From positions 1-45,546 of the IMG/VR virus record IMGVR_UViG_3300045740_000062: a DNA stretch of 45,546 nt; one strand, given 5' to 3'. The DNA is from a virus. Both the position numbers and the translations under genes were made by a program. Under the pieces are notes generated by a model. That model searched no databases and had not been told where the DNA came from. It saw nothing but the letters and a program-made list of their open reading frames with translations. The number at the start of each line of letters is the position of its first letter. Position 1 is the stretch's first letter. This document shows positions 1 to 7,323 of the stretch, piece by piece.

Positions 1-689
1 TGACATACACCGAGTTAGTTGCCGCTATTGAAGCGTACACAGAGAACACGGAAGCGAATTTCATCGCTGAGATTCCTGTTTTTGTGAAGCAGGCCGAGCA
101 GCGCATCTATAACTCGGTGCAATTTCCTTCAATTAGAAAAAACATTCTTGGCGTCACAGAGATCAATAATAAATATTTATCTTGCCCGGATGATTTTCTT
201 GCGTCATATTCTTTGGCAGTGATTGATGCCAGTGGTAACTACGAGTACTTGCTCAACAAAGATGTGAACTTCATCCGTCAGGCGTATCCAAATCCAACGA
301 CTGACACAGGTATTCCAAGATACTACGCGCTCTTTGGGCCAACAGTAAACGGCGGGACTATCACAAACGAACTGTCGTTTATTTTAGGACCTACGCCGGA
401 CGCTGCTTACAGTGTTGAGATGCACTACTATTACTATCCGCAGTCAATTGTGAATGCGGGTTCTACATGGCTTGGTGATAACTTTGACACTGTTCTCCTA
501 TATGGTTCTTTGGTTGAGGCTTACACCTACATGAAGGGCGAGAACGACATGATGTCGTTGTACAACCAGAAGTACATGGAAGCACTTGCACTGGCCAAAC
601 GTCTGGGCGACGGTCTTGAACGCAGCGATGCGTACAGGTCGGGTCAGTACCGACAGGCTCCTTTGCCGCAGAATAACGGGGTTCAGTAA
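1..689 (+). CDS. Head-tail adaptor-like virion protein (5' end cut by one base)
   Basis: The frame is open from the first base. The window begins with TG ACA TAC ACC, so the start codon is very probably an ATG whose A lies just outside, giving about 229 residues beginning MTYTELVAAIEAYTE. The protein is mostly helical in its first half, with a helix-rich start (FVKQAEQRIYNSV), a central DDFL..YSLAV segment and a helical end (MMSLYNQKYMEALALAKRLGDG). This layout resembles the adaptor family typified by phage SU10 and T7 gp11, which joins the portal ring to the tail. The family call is from remembered sequence character, not a search. Its stop overlaps the next ATG (TAATG at 687-691). It leads the tail-gene cluster, as an adaptor gene would. 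Confidence 0.62.
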   Translation, partial: TYTELVAAIEAYTENTEANFIAEIPVFVKQAEQRIYNSVQFPSIRKNILGVTEINNKYLSCPDDFLASYSLAVIDASGNYEYLLNKDVNFIRQAYPNPTTDTGIPRYYALFGPTVNGGTITNELSFILGPTPDAAYSVEMHYYYYPQSIVNAGSTWLGDNFDTVLLYGSLVEAYTYMKGENDMMSLYNQKYMEALALAKRLGDGLERSDAYRSGQYRQAPLPQNNGVQ

Positions 690-1111
690 TGGCGTTTACT
701 GGAAATTACTCCTGCAACACCTTGCGGTCTGGTCTGGCCAACGGCACGATCAATTTTGCCACGGACACGTTCTATCTGGCGCTGTACACCAACACAGCGT
801 CTTTGGATTCAACCACCACGGCATACACAACCACAGGCGAAGCCTCTGGCGGCAACTACGTTGCCGGGGGGCAGATCGTGACCGCCACCGTTAACAGCGA
901 AGTCACAAGCACCGGTAGTACGGTGTATGTGAATTTTTCTTCCCCTGCATGGACGGGTGCCATAACTGCTCGTGGTGCGTTGATTTACACGCCCGGTGAC
1001 AACGGCGCAGTCTGTGTTTTGGATTTTGGCTCGGACAAAACTTCTGTGAATACGTTCACGGTTGCCATGCCCGCAAACACTTCAACATCTGCTCTTATAA
1101 GGATTGTCTAA
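689..1111 (+). CDS. Small tail/virion protein, paralogue of the gene at 1321
   Basis: A protein of 140 residues, rich in Thr, Ser, Gly, Ala and beta-branched residues and poor in charge, as expected for an all-beta virion appendage. It shares an ordered set of motifs with the 151-residue product at 1321-1776: DTFYLALY near residue 26, TAYTTTGEASGGNYVAGG near residues 45-62, and a closing FTVAMPANTSTSALIRI. The two are therefore diverged duplicates. There is no signal peptide and no membrane segment. The start ATG overlaps the stop of the upstream gene, so translation is probably coupled. Function is unknown; a decoration or tail-spike accessory role is inferred from position only. Confidence 0.7.
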   Translation: MAFTGNYSCNTLRSGLANGTINFATDTFYLALYTNTASLDSTTTAYTTTGEASGGNYVAGGQIVTATVNSEVTSTGSTVYVNFSSPAWTGAITARGALIYTPGDNGAVCVLDFGSDKTSVNTFTVAMPANTSTSALIRIV

Positions 1112-1112
1112 C

Positions 1113-1310
1113 ATGGCACTCATCATCACCACCAAAGGCGAAATGGACGAATCTTTGCTTGAAAAGAGAGAGGGTTCTGTTGAAGACGATAACGAGTACA
1201 CGACTTGGGTCGAGTATTGGTTGGAGGGCGAACTTGTTCACCGCTCGGTGCATGTTCAATTGAAACAAAACGTTTTGGCGGACGGAATGGCCGCTATGCT
1301 TGGTCAATAA
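1113..1310 (+). CDS. Small hypothetical virion-region protein
   Basis: A protein of 65 residues starting MALIITTKGEMDESL, lying one base after the preceding stop. A TTG nine bases upstream would give three extra residues but the ATG at 1113 is the natural choice. The product is acidic in its first half (EMDESLLEKREGSVEDDNEY) and has an aromatic centre (TTWVEYWLEGELVH), ending AAMLGQ. It sits between two paralogous beta-rich proteins, which suggests that it belongs to the same structural set, perhaps as an assembly partner. I do not recognise a family. A good GGAG ribosome site for the next gene overlaps its end. Confidence 0.6.
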   Translation: MALIITTKGEMDESLLEKREGSVEDDNEYTTWVEYWLEGELVHRSVHVQLKQNVLADGMAAMLGQ

Positions 1311-1320
1311 GGAGTAAGAA

Positions 1321-1776
1321 ATGGCAAACTCACAAGCGATGTGTACCTCGTTTAAGAACGAGATTCTTCAGGCGTACCACAACTTCGGCACGACCGTGAC
1401 CCGTGCAGGTACTGGCGCTGATACGTTCAAAGCGGCTTTGTATCTGGCGTCTGCCTCTCTTGGCGCTGGCACAACCGCATACAGTTCAACCGGCGAAGTG
1501 ACGGGTACAAACTACACTGCTGGCGGTATCACTGTCACAAACGCAACGGCCCCCACAACCAGCGGCACAACTGCTTACTGGACGCCTTCTGGAAGTTTGG
1601 TGTACACCAACGTGACGCTTTCAACGGCTTTTGACACTGTGTTGATTTACAACAGCACACAAGGCAACCGTGCAGTAAGCGTCCACACGTTTGGTTCTCA
1701 AACTGTGACTGCTGGCACATTTACCTTGACAATGCCTACGAACGCCGCTGGTACCGCTCTGTTGAACATTGCGTAA
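1321..1776 (+). CDS. Small tail/virion protein, paralogue of the gene at 689
   Basis: A protein of 151 residues preceded by AAGGAGTAAGAA. It repeats the motif order of the 689-1111 product: DTFKAALYLAS, TTAYSSTGEVTGTNYTAGG, a central W-containing strand region and FTLTMPTNAAGTALLNI at the end. It carries about 25 extra N-terminal residues (MANSQAMCTSFKNEILQAYHNFG) that look helical. Composition is Thr/Ala/Gly-rich with little charge, as in phage beta-structured appendage proteins. I see no enzymatic motif. A tail-attached structural role is inferred from composition and from lying directly before four long tail paralogues. Confidence 0.7.
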   Translation: MANSQAMCTSFKNEILQAYHNFGTTVTRAGTGADTFKAALYLASASLGAGTTAYSSTGEVTGTNYTAGGITVTNATAPTTSGTTAYWTPSGSLVYTNVTLSTAFDTVLIYNSTQGNRAVSVHTFGSQTVTAGTFTLTMPTNAAGTALLNIA

Positions 1777-1785
1777 GGGGGCGTT

Positions 1786-2763
1786 ATGGCCCTTGTATTT
1801 GCGGATCGTGTCCAAGAGACAACAGCGACGACCGGCACCGGCACAATAACTCTTGGCGGTGCGGTTGCGGGCTTTCAGTCTTTTTCTGTTATTGGTAACG
1901 GGAATACCACCTATTACACAATTGTTAACGGAAACAACTGGGAAGTTGGAGTTGGCACGTACTCGTCTGCGGGCCCAACGCTTGCCAGAACGACGGTTTT
2001 ATCTTCGTCGTCTGGCGGATTGATTACGCTTTCCGGCACATCCACTGTATTTGTCACGCCTCCGGCGGGCAGAACAGTAATGCGAGACGCATCAAACATC
2101 CTGACGCTTTCTGCTGGAACGACCACTGTTCCCCCTTTGGATTTCACGGCAGGCACAAATTTGACAACCGCAGTTGCTGGGGCTATGGAGTACGATGGAA
2201 AAGTTGCGTACTTTACCCCTCAAGGGACGCAAAGAGGCGTTATTCCGGGGATGCAGATGTATGTGTTTAACAGCACATATGCGCTTTCATCGTTGGTCAC
2301 AACCGCTCAAGCATGGGTTAACGGATTAAGTTGTACGCTTTCTTCAAATACAACTTATTTGTTTAAGGCGTTTATCCCATTCATCAGAACCGGAACGGGC
2401 ACTGTTACTGTTTCGCATGGATTTGGTGGAACCGCCACCCTAACCAATATTGAATATCTGCTTCTTCGCTATTACGATACCGGAGGATTTACGGGCGTAA
2501 ACAACAACGCCGCGCTTGCCGGGATGGGTTTTTTTACATCGGCGGCAAACGGAACCACAATGACTGGTTCTAGTGCAACAACCACGTATCAGTGGTTGAA
2601 AATGGAAGGACAAGTTACAGTTAACGCTGGGGGTACGTTTACTCCCACTTTAACGAACTCAGCGACCGGTACGACAAACACCATTCAGGTTGGTGCTTAC
2701 TTTATGATTTACCCTGTTGGTGCAGGCGGTGCTAGTAACGTTAACGTTGGAACATGGGCATAA
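1786..2763 (+). CDS. Tail-appendage protein, first of four tandem paralogues
   Basis: A protein of 325 residues after a GGGGCGTT leader. Residues 1-105 form a module shared with the next three genes: FADRVQETTATTGTGTITLGGAV, then Q-S-F, a GNGNTTYYTI stretch, W-E-V-G-V-G-T-Y and a closing PAGRTV. Residues 120-325 differ from the other copies apart from a near-terminal WLKMEGQVTVNAGGTFTP element and a final hydrophobic strand plus WA. This is the pattern of receptor-binding or decoration proteins, in which a conserved N-terminal anchor carries an exchangeable outer domain. No enzyme motif is visible. The tail assignment rests on composition and context. Confidence 0.72.
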   Translation: MALVFADRVQETTATTGTGTITLGGAVAGFQSFSVIGNGNTTYYTIVNGNNWEVGVGTYSSAGPTLARTTVLSSSSGGLITLSGTSTVFVTPPAGRTVMRDASNILTLSAGTTTVPPLDFTAGTNLTTAVAGAMEYDGKVAYFTPQGTQRGVIPGMQMYVFNSTYALSSLVTTAQAWVNGLSCTLSSNTTYLFKAFIPFIRTGTGTVTVSHGFGGTATLTNIEYLLLRYYDTGGFTGVNNNAALAGMGFFTSAANGTTMTGSSATTTYQWLKMEGQVTVNAGGTFTPTLTNSATGTTNTIQVGAYFMIYPVGAGGASNVNVGTWA

Positions 2764-2766
2764 AAA

Positions 2767-3732
2767 ATGTTTGGCGTACTGCCGTTTGCTCAAACACCGT
2801 TTGCGGCAATTTCTTCTGTATCGAACGCTTCGACGTTTGTTGTTACTGATCGCATACAAGAAACCACAACAACGACTGGCACGGGCACAATAACACTTGC
2901 TGGGGCGGTTCTGGGGTACCAATCTTTTGCTGCTGTTGGCAACGCAAACACCACCTATTATGCAATTGCGCACCAAACACTAAATGAGTGGGAGATTGGG
3001 GTTGGTACGTATACTGCCAGTTCAACCACTCTGTCAAGAACAAGAATAATAACAGGTAGTTCAGGGCCATCCGGACTAGTGAATTTTAGCGCGGGCACAA
3101 AAACTGTTTATTGCGTTCAACCAACGGCATCAAGTTCTCAGCCATCCGGTTTGTTGTATCAAGACGATAACGGGTACACCTATCAAACTAGCGGTGCTAG
3201 TGCTCAACTTTTTCCCCAATATGCGGTCATATCGAATGGCTCCGCAATAACAATCCCCAGCGCAATCGGAACTGCCAATATTTTTCAATCCACGCCTTCC
3301 ATCACGCTTAAATCAAACACGTACTACATGTTTGATGCAAATTATGTGATGTATAAAACTTCACTTGGCTCTGCTTCCACAATATCAGTTTTGTTTGGCG
3401 GAACGGCAACTTTATACGGCGTTGCGTACACGGGCAATTTTGTTGGCTTGGGGACAAATACCAATGGAACAACATACGATACAGCACCTATTCATTTTGC
3501 AGGTAACTCGGCAAGTGCGGTCGCTGTAAAAAGCGGCATGAATGCGCTTAACTCTTGGTCTATAAGAATGCAAGGTACTGTGCGCGTCAATGCAGGAGGC
3601 ACGCTAACCCCGCAAATTTCTTTTAGTGCTGCCTTGGGAACCAACGCTTTTGTTGCTCCCGGATCACATTTTAAGATTGCGCCACTAGGCAGTTCTGCTT
3701 CAAACGCAGACATCAACATTGGGTGGCAATAA
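2767..3732 (+). CDS. Tail-appendage protein, second paralogue, with an MFG leader
   Basis: A protein of 321 residues starting three bases after the previous stop. It carries a distinct leader (MFGVLPFAQTPFAAISS) before the shared module (VTDRIQETTTTTGTGTITLAGAV, WEIGVGTYTASSTTLSR). The same type of MFGxxPFA leader opens the repeat protein at 5511, so this gene looks like a join of two modules. The outer domain ends with IRMQGTVRVNAGGTLTP, the common closing element of the family, and NIGWQ. A short DNA stretch in the shared module (2878-2903) is identical over 26 bases to 4650-4675 in the fourth copy, which points to recent duplication or exchange. Confidence 0.72.
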   Translation: MFGVLPFAQTPFAAISSVSNASTFVVTDRIQETTTTTGTGTITLAGAVLGYQSFAAVGNANTTYYAIAHQTLNEWEIGVGTYTASSTTLSRTRIITGSSGPSGLVNFSAGTKTVYCVQPTASSSQPSGLLYQDDNGYTYQTSGASAQLFPQYAVISNGSAITIPSAIGTANIFQSTPSITLKSNTYYMFDANYVMYKTSLGSASTISVLFGGTATLYGVAYTGNFVGLGTNTNGTTYDTAPIHFAGNSASAVAVKSGMNALNSWSIRMQGTVRVNAGGTLTPQISFSAALGTNAFVAPGSHFKIAPLGSSASNADINIGWQ

Positions 3733-3733
3733 C

Positions 3734-4597
3734 ATGGCTTTTATTGTCAATGATCGCGTTAGAGAAACAACGGCAACTACAGGCACTGGCACAGTAACAT
3801 TGGCAGGTGCCGTGTCTGGGTATCAGTCTTTTTCTGCAATTGGCAACGGAAACAATACGTACTACACAATAGCTAATAGAACTGCCTCTGAGTGGGAGAC
3901 TGGGGTTGGCACATACACATCTAGCGGCACAACACTTTCAAGAGATTTTGTCATATCTTCCAGCGCTAATGGCGGCATTGTAGATTTTAGCGCTGGCACA
4001 AAAGACGTGTTTTGTTCTGTTCCCGCCGCCAGAACTTTGACAAGCAACGCTTCAAATCCAACTGCCGGAACATTTAACGCAGTCAAAGGGATTGTTCCTT
4101 CATACATAATTTACTCAAACGGAGCCAACGTATCTCTTTCAGCCACTAGCGCAGCGCAAGCCATATATCCATCACTTGCACAGTTGAGTTTGTTTTCTTC
4201 CACGCAGTACCAGTTTGAGTACATGTTTATTTTTAGCAAAACAACTACTACAACAAGTCATACTTGCGGTTTTGGTTTTTCCACTAATGGAGTTGGAAAT
4301 AGCATTTGGCATACAGGGTATGCGCTTTCTAACACTACCGCGCCAAGTTCTGTTGGGATTGCGCCTTGGTCGTACACAAGCAACACTTTTGCAATACAAG
4401 TCCTGTCTGGCAGTCTTGCGGCGGCAACCACGTTTTTTGCAGTAACAGGCGTCGGCACACTGAACACGGGGCCAGCCTCTCCCGGCTTACTAACTCCACA
4501 GTTTAAAACGTCTACGTCTATAGCGGGGTATTCTGTTTTGGCGGGTTCTTATATAAAATTAACACCCGATCTTGGTGTTTACGGGGCATGGGCATAG
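3734..4597 (+). CDS. Tail-appendage protein, third paralogue
   Basis: A protein of 287 residues. The ATG at 3734 lies one base after the previous stop; an upstream in-frame TTG is not needed because the shared module begins directly at MAFIVNDRVRETTATTGTGT. The module then follows the family pattern (GNGNNTYYTIANR, WETGVGTYTSSGTTLSR, PAARTL). The outer region (residues about 115-287) is unlike the others and lacks the clear VNAGGTLTP element, though it keeps a hydrophobic final segment (SVLAGSYIKLTPDLG) and ends in WA. It is therefore the most diverged outer domain of the four. A receptor-binding or decoration role is inferred. Confidence 0.72.
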   Translation: MAFIVNDRVRETTATTGTGTVTLAGAVSGYQSFSAIGNGNNTYYTIANRTASEWETGVGTYTSSGTTLSRDFVISSSANGGIVDFSAGTKDVFCSVPAARTLTSNASNPTAGTFNAVKGIVPSYIIYSNGANVSLSATSAAQAIYPSLAQLSLFSSTQYQFEYMFIFSKTTTTTSHTCGFGFSTNGVGNSIWHTGYALSNTTAPSSVGIAPWSYTSNTFAIQVLSGSLAAATTFFAVTGVGTLNTGPASPGLLTPQFKTSTSIAGYSVLAGSYIKLTPDLGVYGAWA

Positions 4598-4601
4598 TAG
4601 T

Positions 4602-5507
4602 ATGGCATTTGTTCTTGCAAATCGCGTATTAGAGACCTCGACCACAACGGGCACGGGCACAATAACACTTGCTGGCGCTGTTTCTACATACCAGTCGTTT
4701 TCTTCTGGTATTGGCAACGCAAATACCACGTACTATGTAATTGCGCATCAGTCTGCTTCCGAGTGGGAGATGGGGATTGGCACATACACAAGTAGCGGAT
4801 CAACACTCTCAAGGGATACGGTAATAACTTCCAGTAATTCTGGTAGTTTGGTGAACTTTAGCGCAGGAACAAAAAACGTTTATTGCGATTCGCCTGCTTC
4901 TAGAACTGTGTTCCAAGATAACAACGGCTACATTATTACGACTTTGCCAAGTTCGACTGCTGGCGTAATAGAAATGCCGTATTACAACAGTTTTCCTATT
5001 GGAATTACTTCGATTCTTGTACCTGTAGGCGGCGATACACTGTCATTTTTTAATTATGTCCGTGTTGCATCAAATACACTGTATTCTTTTGAGGCGCAAT
5101 ATCCATCATGGTTTCAAGGCGGCGCGGGCGTAGTTAGCACCACCCTGTCCTCAACATGGGATGGCACGGCCACCTACGATGTTTGTTATACAGGTTTAAA
5201 TGGACGTTCTATTGCGGCTGCAACGGAACAGTATGCACTGGCGGCAGGTGTAGCGTTTGCTTCCGCAAGCAAAACTGCTTTTGTTTCTACGCAGGCAACA
5301 TCAGGAACAGGTAATACAGCGATGGGATTTTTTATTCGTGGCACTGTTCGGGTTACGTCTGGAGGATGGGTTCGGCACGGCTTTGTGGTAAACGCAGCGA
5401 CTGGTGCCAATGTAGGCACAGTTTACCCAAATGCGGGATATTTCCGCATGTCCCCTCTTGGCCCTGTTTCTGGTAGCGCAGACCTCAATATTGGTGGGTG
5501 GGCATAA
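4602..5507 (+). CDS. Tail-appendage protein, fourth paralogue
   Basis: A protein of 301 residues. The ATG at 4602 is preferred over an upstream TTG because it starts exactly at the shared module (MAFVLANRVLETSTTTGTGTITLAGAV), four bases after the previous stop. The module ends with PASRTVFQDNNGY, which also matches the second paralogue after its module (YQDDNGYTY). The outer domain closes with IRGTVRVTSGGWVRHG and FRMSPLG, then LNIGGWA, matching the second copy best. The four genes run head to tail with gaps of 1-4 bases and so are co-transcribed, which means that several variants are probably present in one virion rather than alternatives being switched. Confidence 0.72.
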   Translation: MAFVLANRVLETSTTTGTGTITLAGAVSTYQSFSSGIGNANTTYYVIAHQSASEWEMGIGTYTSSGSTLSRDTVITSSNSGSLVNFSAGTKNVYCDSPASRTVFQDNNGYIITTLPSSTAGVIEMPYYNSFPIGITSILVPVGGDTLSFFNYVRVASNTLYSFEAQYPSWFQGGAGVVSTTLSSTWDGTATYDVCYTGLNGRSIAAATEQYALAAGVAFASASKTAFVSTQATSGTGNTAMGFFIRGTVRVTSGGWVRHGFVVNAATGANVGTVYPNAGYFRMSPLGPVSGSADLNIGGWA

Positions 5508-5510
5508 GCC

Positions 5511-7310
5511 ATGTTTGGCCTGTATCCCTACGCAGAACTGTCGTACAGTGCGGCGCAGGCAGTTGCGGGCGGCCCAGTCACAATTGCTATTACTGGTGTT
5601 AGTGCCACGGGGTCTGTTGGCACAGTCGTAGCCTCGGAAGCGCCATCGGGCGCAAGTGTTACAGGAACGGGTTCCGTCGGAACTGTAGGTATTTCTGTAG
5701 ACGTTGAGATTTCTGGTACATCTGCAACTGGCTCTGTTGGGACTGTTGTTTTTAATCAAATTGCCGATCTTTCAGGGGTTTCGGCCACAACTTCTGTTGG
5801 CACAGTTGTAGCATCAGAAGCGCCATCAGGTGCAAGTGTTACGGCTACCGGCAGTGTTGGCGATGTAGTGGCAACGCCTTTGTTTAGTTTGTCTGCGGTT
5901 TCAGCAACAGGCTCCGTTGGAGATGTAAGTTACGGCGGGGTAAGCGTAGAACTCTCGGGCGTTACGGCGGTTGGGACTGTTGGCAATGTGCTGGTGCCAT
6001 TGAATGGCGTGGTTGCTACCGGGTCGGTTGGCAACACGACCGCCAGCATTTCGATTGAGTTGTCTGGTGTTGCTGCTACCGGCTCCGTTGGGGACATCAC
6101 ATTTGGCGGCGTTAGTGTTACGTTGACTGGAGTGTCGGCAACCGGCGTGGTTGGAGACGTTAGTCCTGTTGTTTCTGCGGACATTTCTGGTGTTGTTGCC
6201 ACAGGTTCTGTTGGGGACACTAGTCCTGCTGTTTCTGCGGAACTATCCGGAGTTACGGCTACCGGAAGTGCTGGTACTGTTGTTGCAGAAGAAATACAAA
6301 CCGGTGCCAGTGTTTTTGGGTATGGGTTTGTTGGCAACCCAGAGGCGGCGGTTTCTATTGAGTTGTCTGGCGTTTCTGCGACAGGCACTGCGGGCGATAT
6401 AACTTTTGGAGGAATTGGCGCTGATTTGACCGGGGTTGAAGCCATCGGTAGCGTCGGAGATGTCAGTGTTTCCGTTTCTGTTGATTTAGTTGGGGTTGCC
6501 GCAACCGGCATTGCAGGCGATGTTGCCAACGGACCAAGAGATTTTGCGCTGTCTGGTGTTACGGCCACGGGGGATGTTGGCTCTGTCTTTGCAGAAGTCT
6601 CTGTTTTAGGCGCGGGAGTCACGGCCACGGGTACGGTTGGGGACCTGGACCGATCCACGGTTGTTGATTTGACCGGCGTGACGGCCACGGGTTCGGTTGG
6701 GACGCTTGTTGGAAATGTGTCTTTTGAACTGACTGGAGTAACGGCATCCGGTTCGGTTGGCTCGGTTGTTTTTGTTCCAGAACTTAGCCCAGTTACTGCG
6801 TCCGGCTCTGTCGGGAACGTGTCTGGGAATGTGTCTGTTGGGCTGTCCGGCACGACCGCAACAGGCTCGGTTGGGGACGTTGTTTTCTACCCCCAGTTAA
6901 CGCCTGTTACAGCAACCGGTAGCGTTGGAGCGGTTGTCGCAAATCTGACAGTTTCACTGACAGGTACCACGGCCACAACGTCCGTTGGGGATGTTGTTTT
7001 TAACAAAATTGCCGCTGTTTCAGGGGTTTCTGCCAGCACATCCGTTGGAACAATACCGGTTGGCGTGCGCTTGGTTGAGATCACGGGTGCTACCGCGCTT
7101 GGATTTGTCGGTAATCTTGGCAATGTGTACTGGAGTTTGCTTGTCACAACTGAAAACGCTAATTGGCAGGACCCAAACACCACCCAAAATCCGGCATGGG
7201 TAAATCCAAGTGACAATCAAGACCCAAACTGGCAAAATCCCAATAACACGCAAAACCCTGATTGGGGGCCAACAGAAACGTTTTCTGTTCCTGATTGGGA
7301 AACTGTTTAG
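5511..7310 (+). CDS. Tail protein built of about 26 short beta repeats
   Basis: A protein of 599 residues with three parts. Residues 1-22 are an MFGLYPYAELSYSAAQ leader like that of the gene at 2767. Residues about 25-540 contain roughly 26 copies of a unit near 20 residues long with core L-[ST]-G-V-[TS]-A-T-G-S-V-G-[DTN]-V, for example around residues 27-40, and with spacers of 6-20 residues. The last 45 residues are Asn/Trp/Pro-rich, with several N-P-x-W repeats. Regular G-x-V-G spacing suggests a beta-solenoid or bead chain, so the product may be a long stalk or adhesin. There is no charge cluster, signal peptide or catalytic motif. The repeat family is not one I can name. Confidence 0.72.
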   Translation: MFGLYPYAELSYSAAQAVAGGPVTIAITGVSATGSVGTVVASEAPSGASVTGTGSVGTVGISVDVEISGTSATGSVGTVVFNQIADLSGVSATTSVGTVVASEAPSGASVTATGSVGDVVATPLFSLSAVSATGSVGDVSYGGVSVELSGVTAVGTVGNVLVPLNGVVATGSVGNTTASISIELSGVAATGSVGDITFGGVSVTLTGVSATGVVGDVSPVVSADISGVVATGSVGDTSPAVSAELSGVTATGSAGTVVAEEIQTGASVFGYGFVGNPEAAVSIELSGVSATGTAGDITFGGIGADLTGVEAIGSVGDVSVSVSVDLVGVAATGIAGDVANGPRDFALSGVTATGDVGSVFAEVSVLGAGVTATGTVGDLDRSTVVDLTGVTATGSVGTLVGNVSFELTGVTASGSVGSVVFVPELSPVTASGSVGNVSGNVSVGLSGTTATGSVGDVVFYPQLTPVTATGSVGAVVANLTVSLTGTTATTSVGDVVFNKIAAVSGVSASTSVGTIPVGVRLVEITGATALGFVGNLGNVYWSLLVTTENANWQDPNTTQNPAWVNPSDNQDPNWQNPNNTQNPDWGPTETFSVPDWETV

Positions 7311-7323
7311 CAAGGAGTAAGTA

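Noticed and set aside
5930-6853. A 307-codon minus-strand frame rich in Pro, Thr and Glu
   Set aside because: It is the complement of the repetitive GSVG-coding DNA; its regularity comes from the plus-strand repeat. No start signal or neighbour supports it.
5511-7310. Regular DNA repeats considered as a CRISPR array
   Set aside because: The repeats are degenerate, in frame and encode a protein repeat; there are no identical direct repeats with unique spacers and no adaptation genes.
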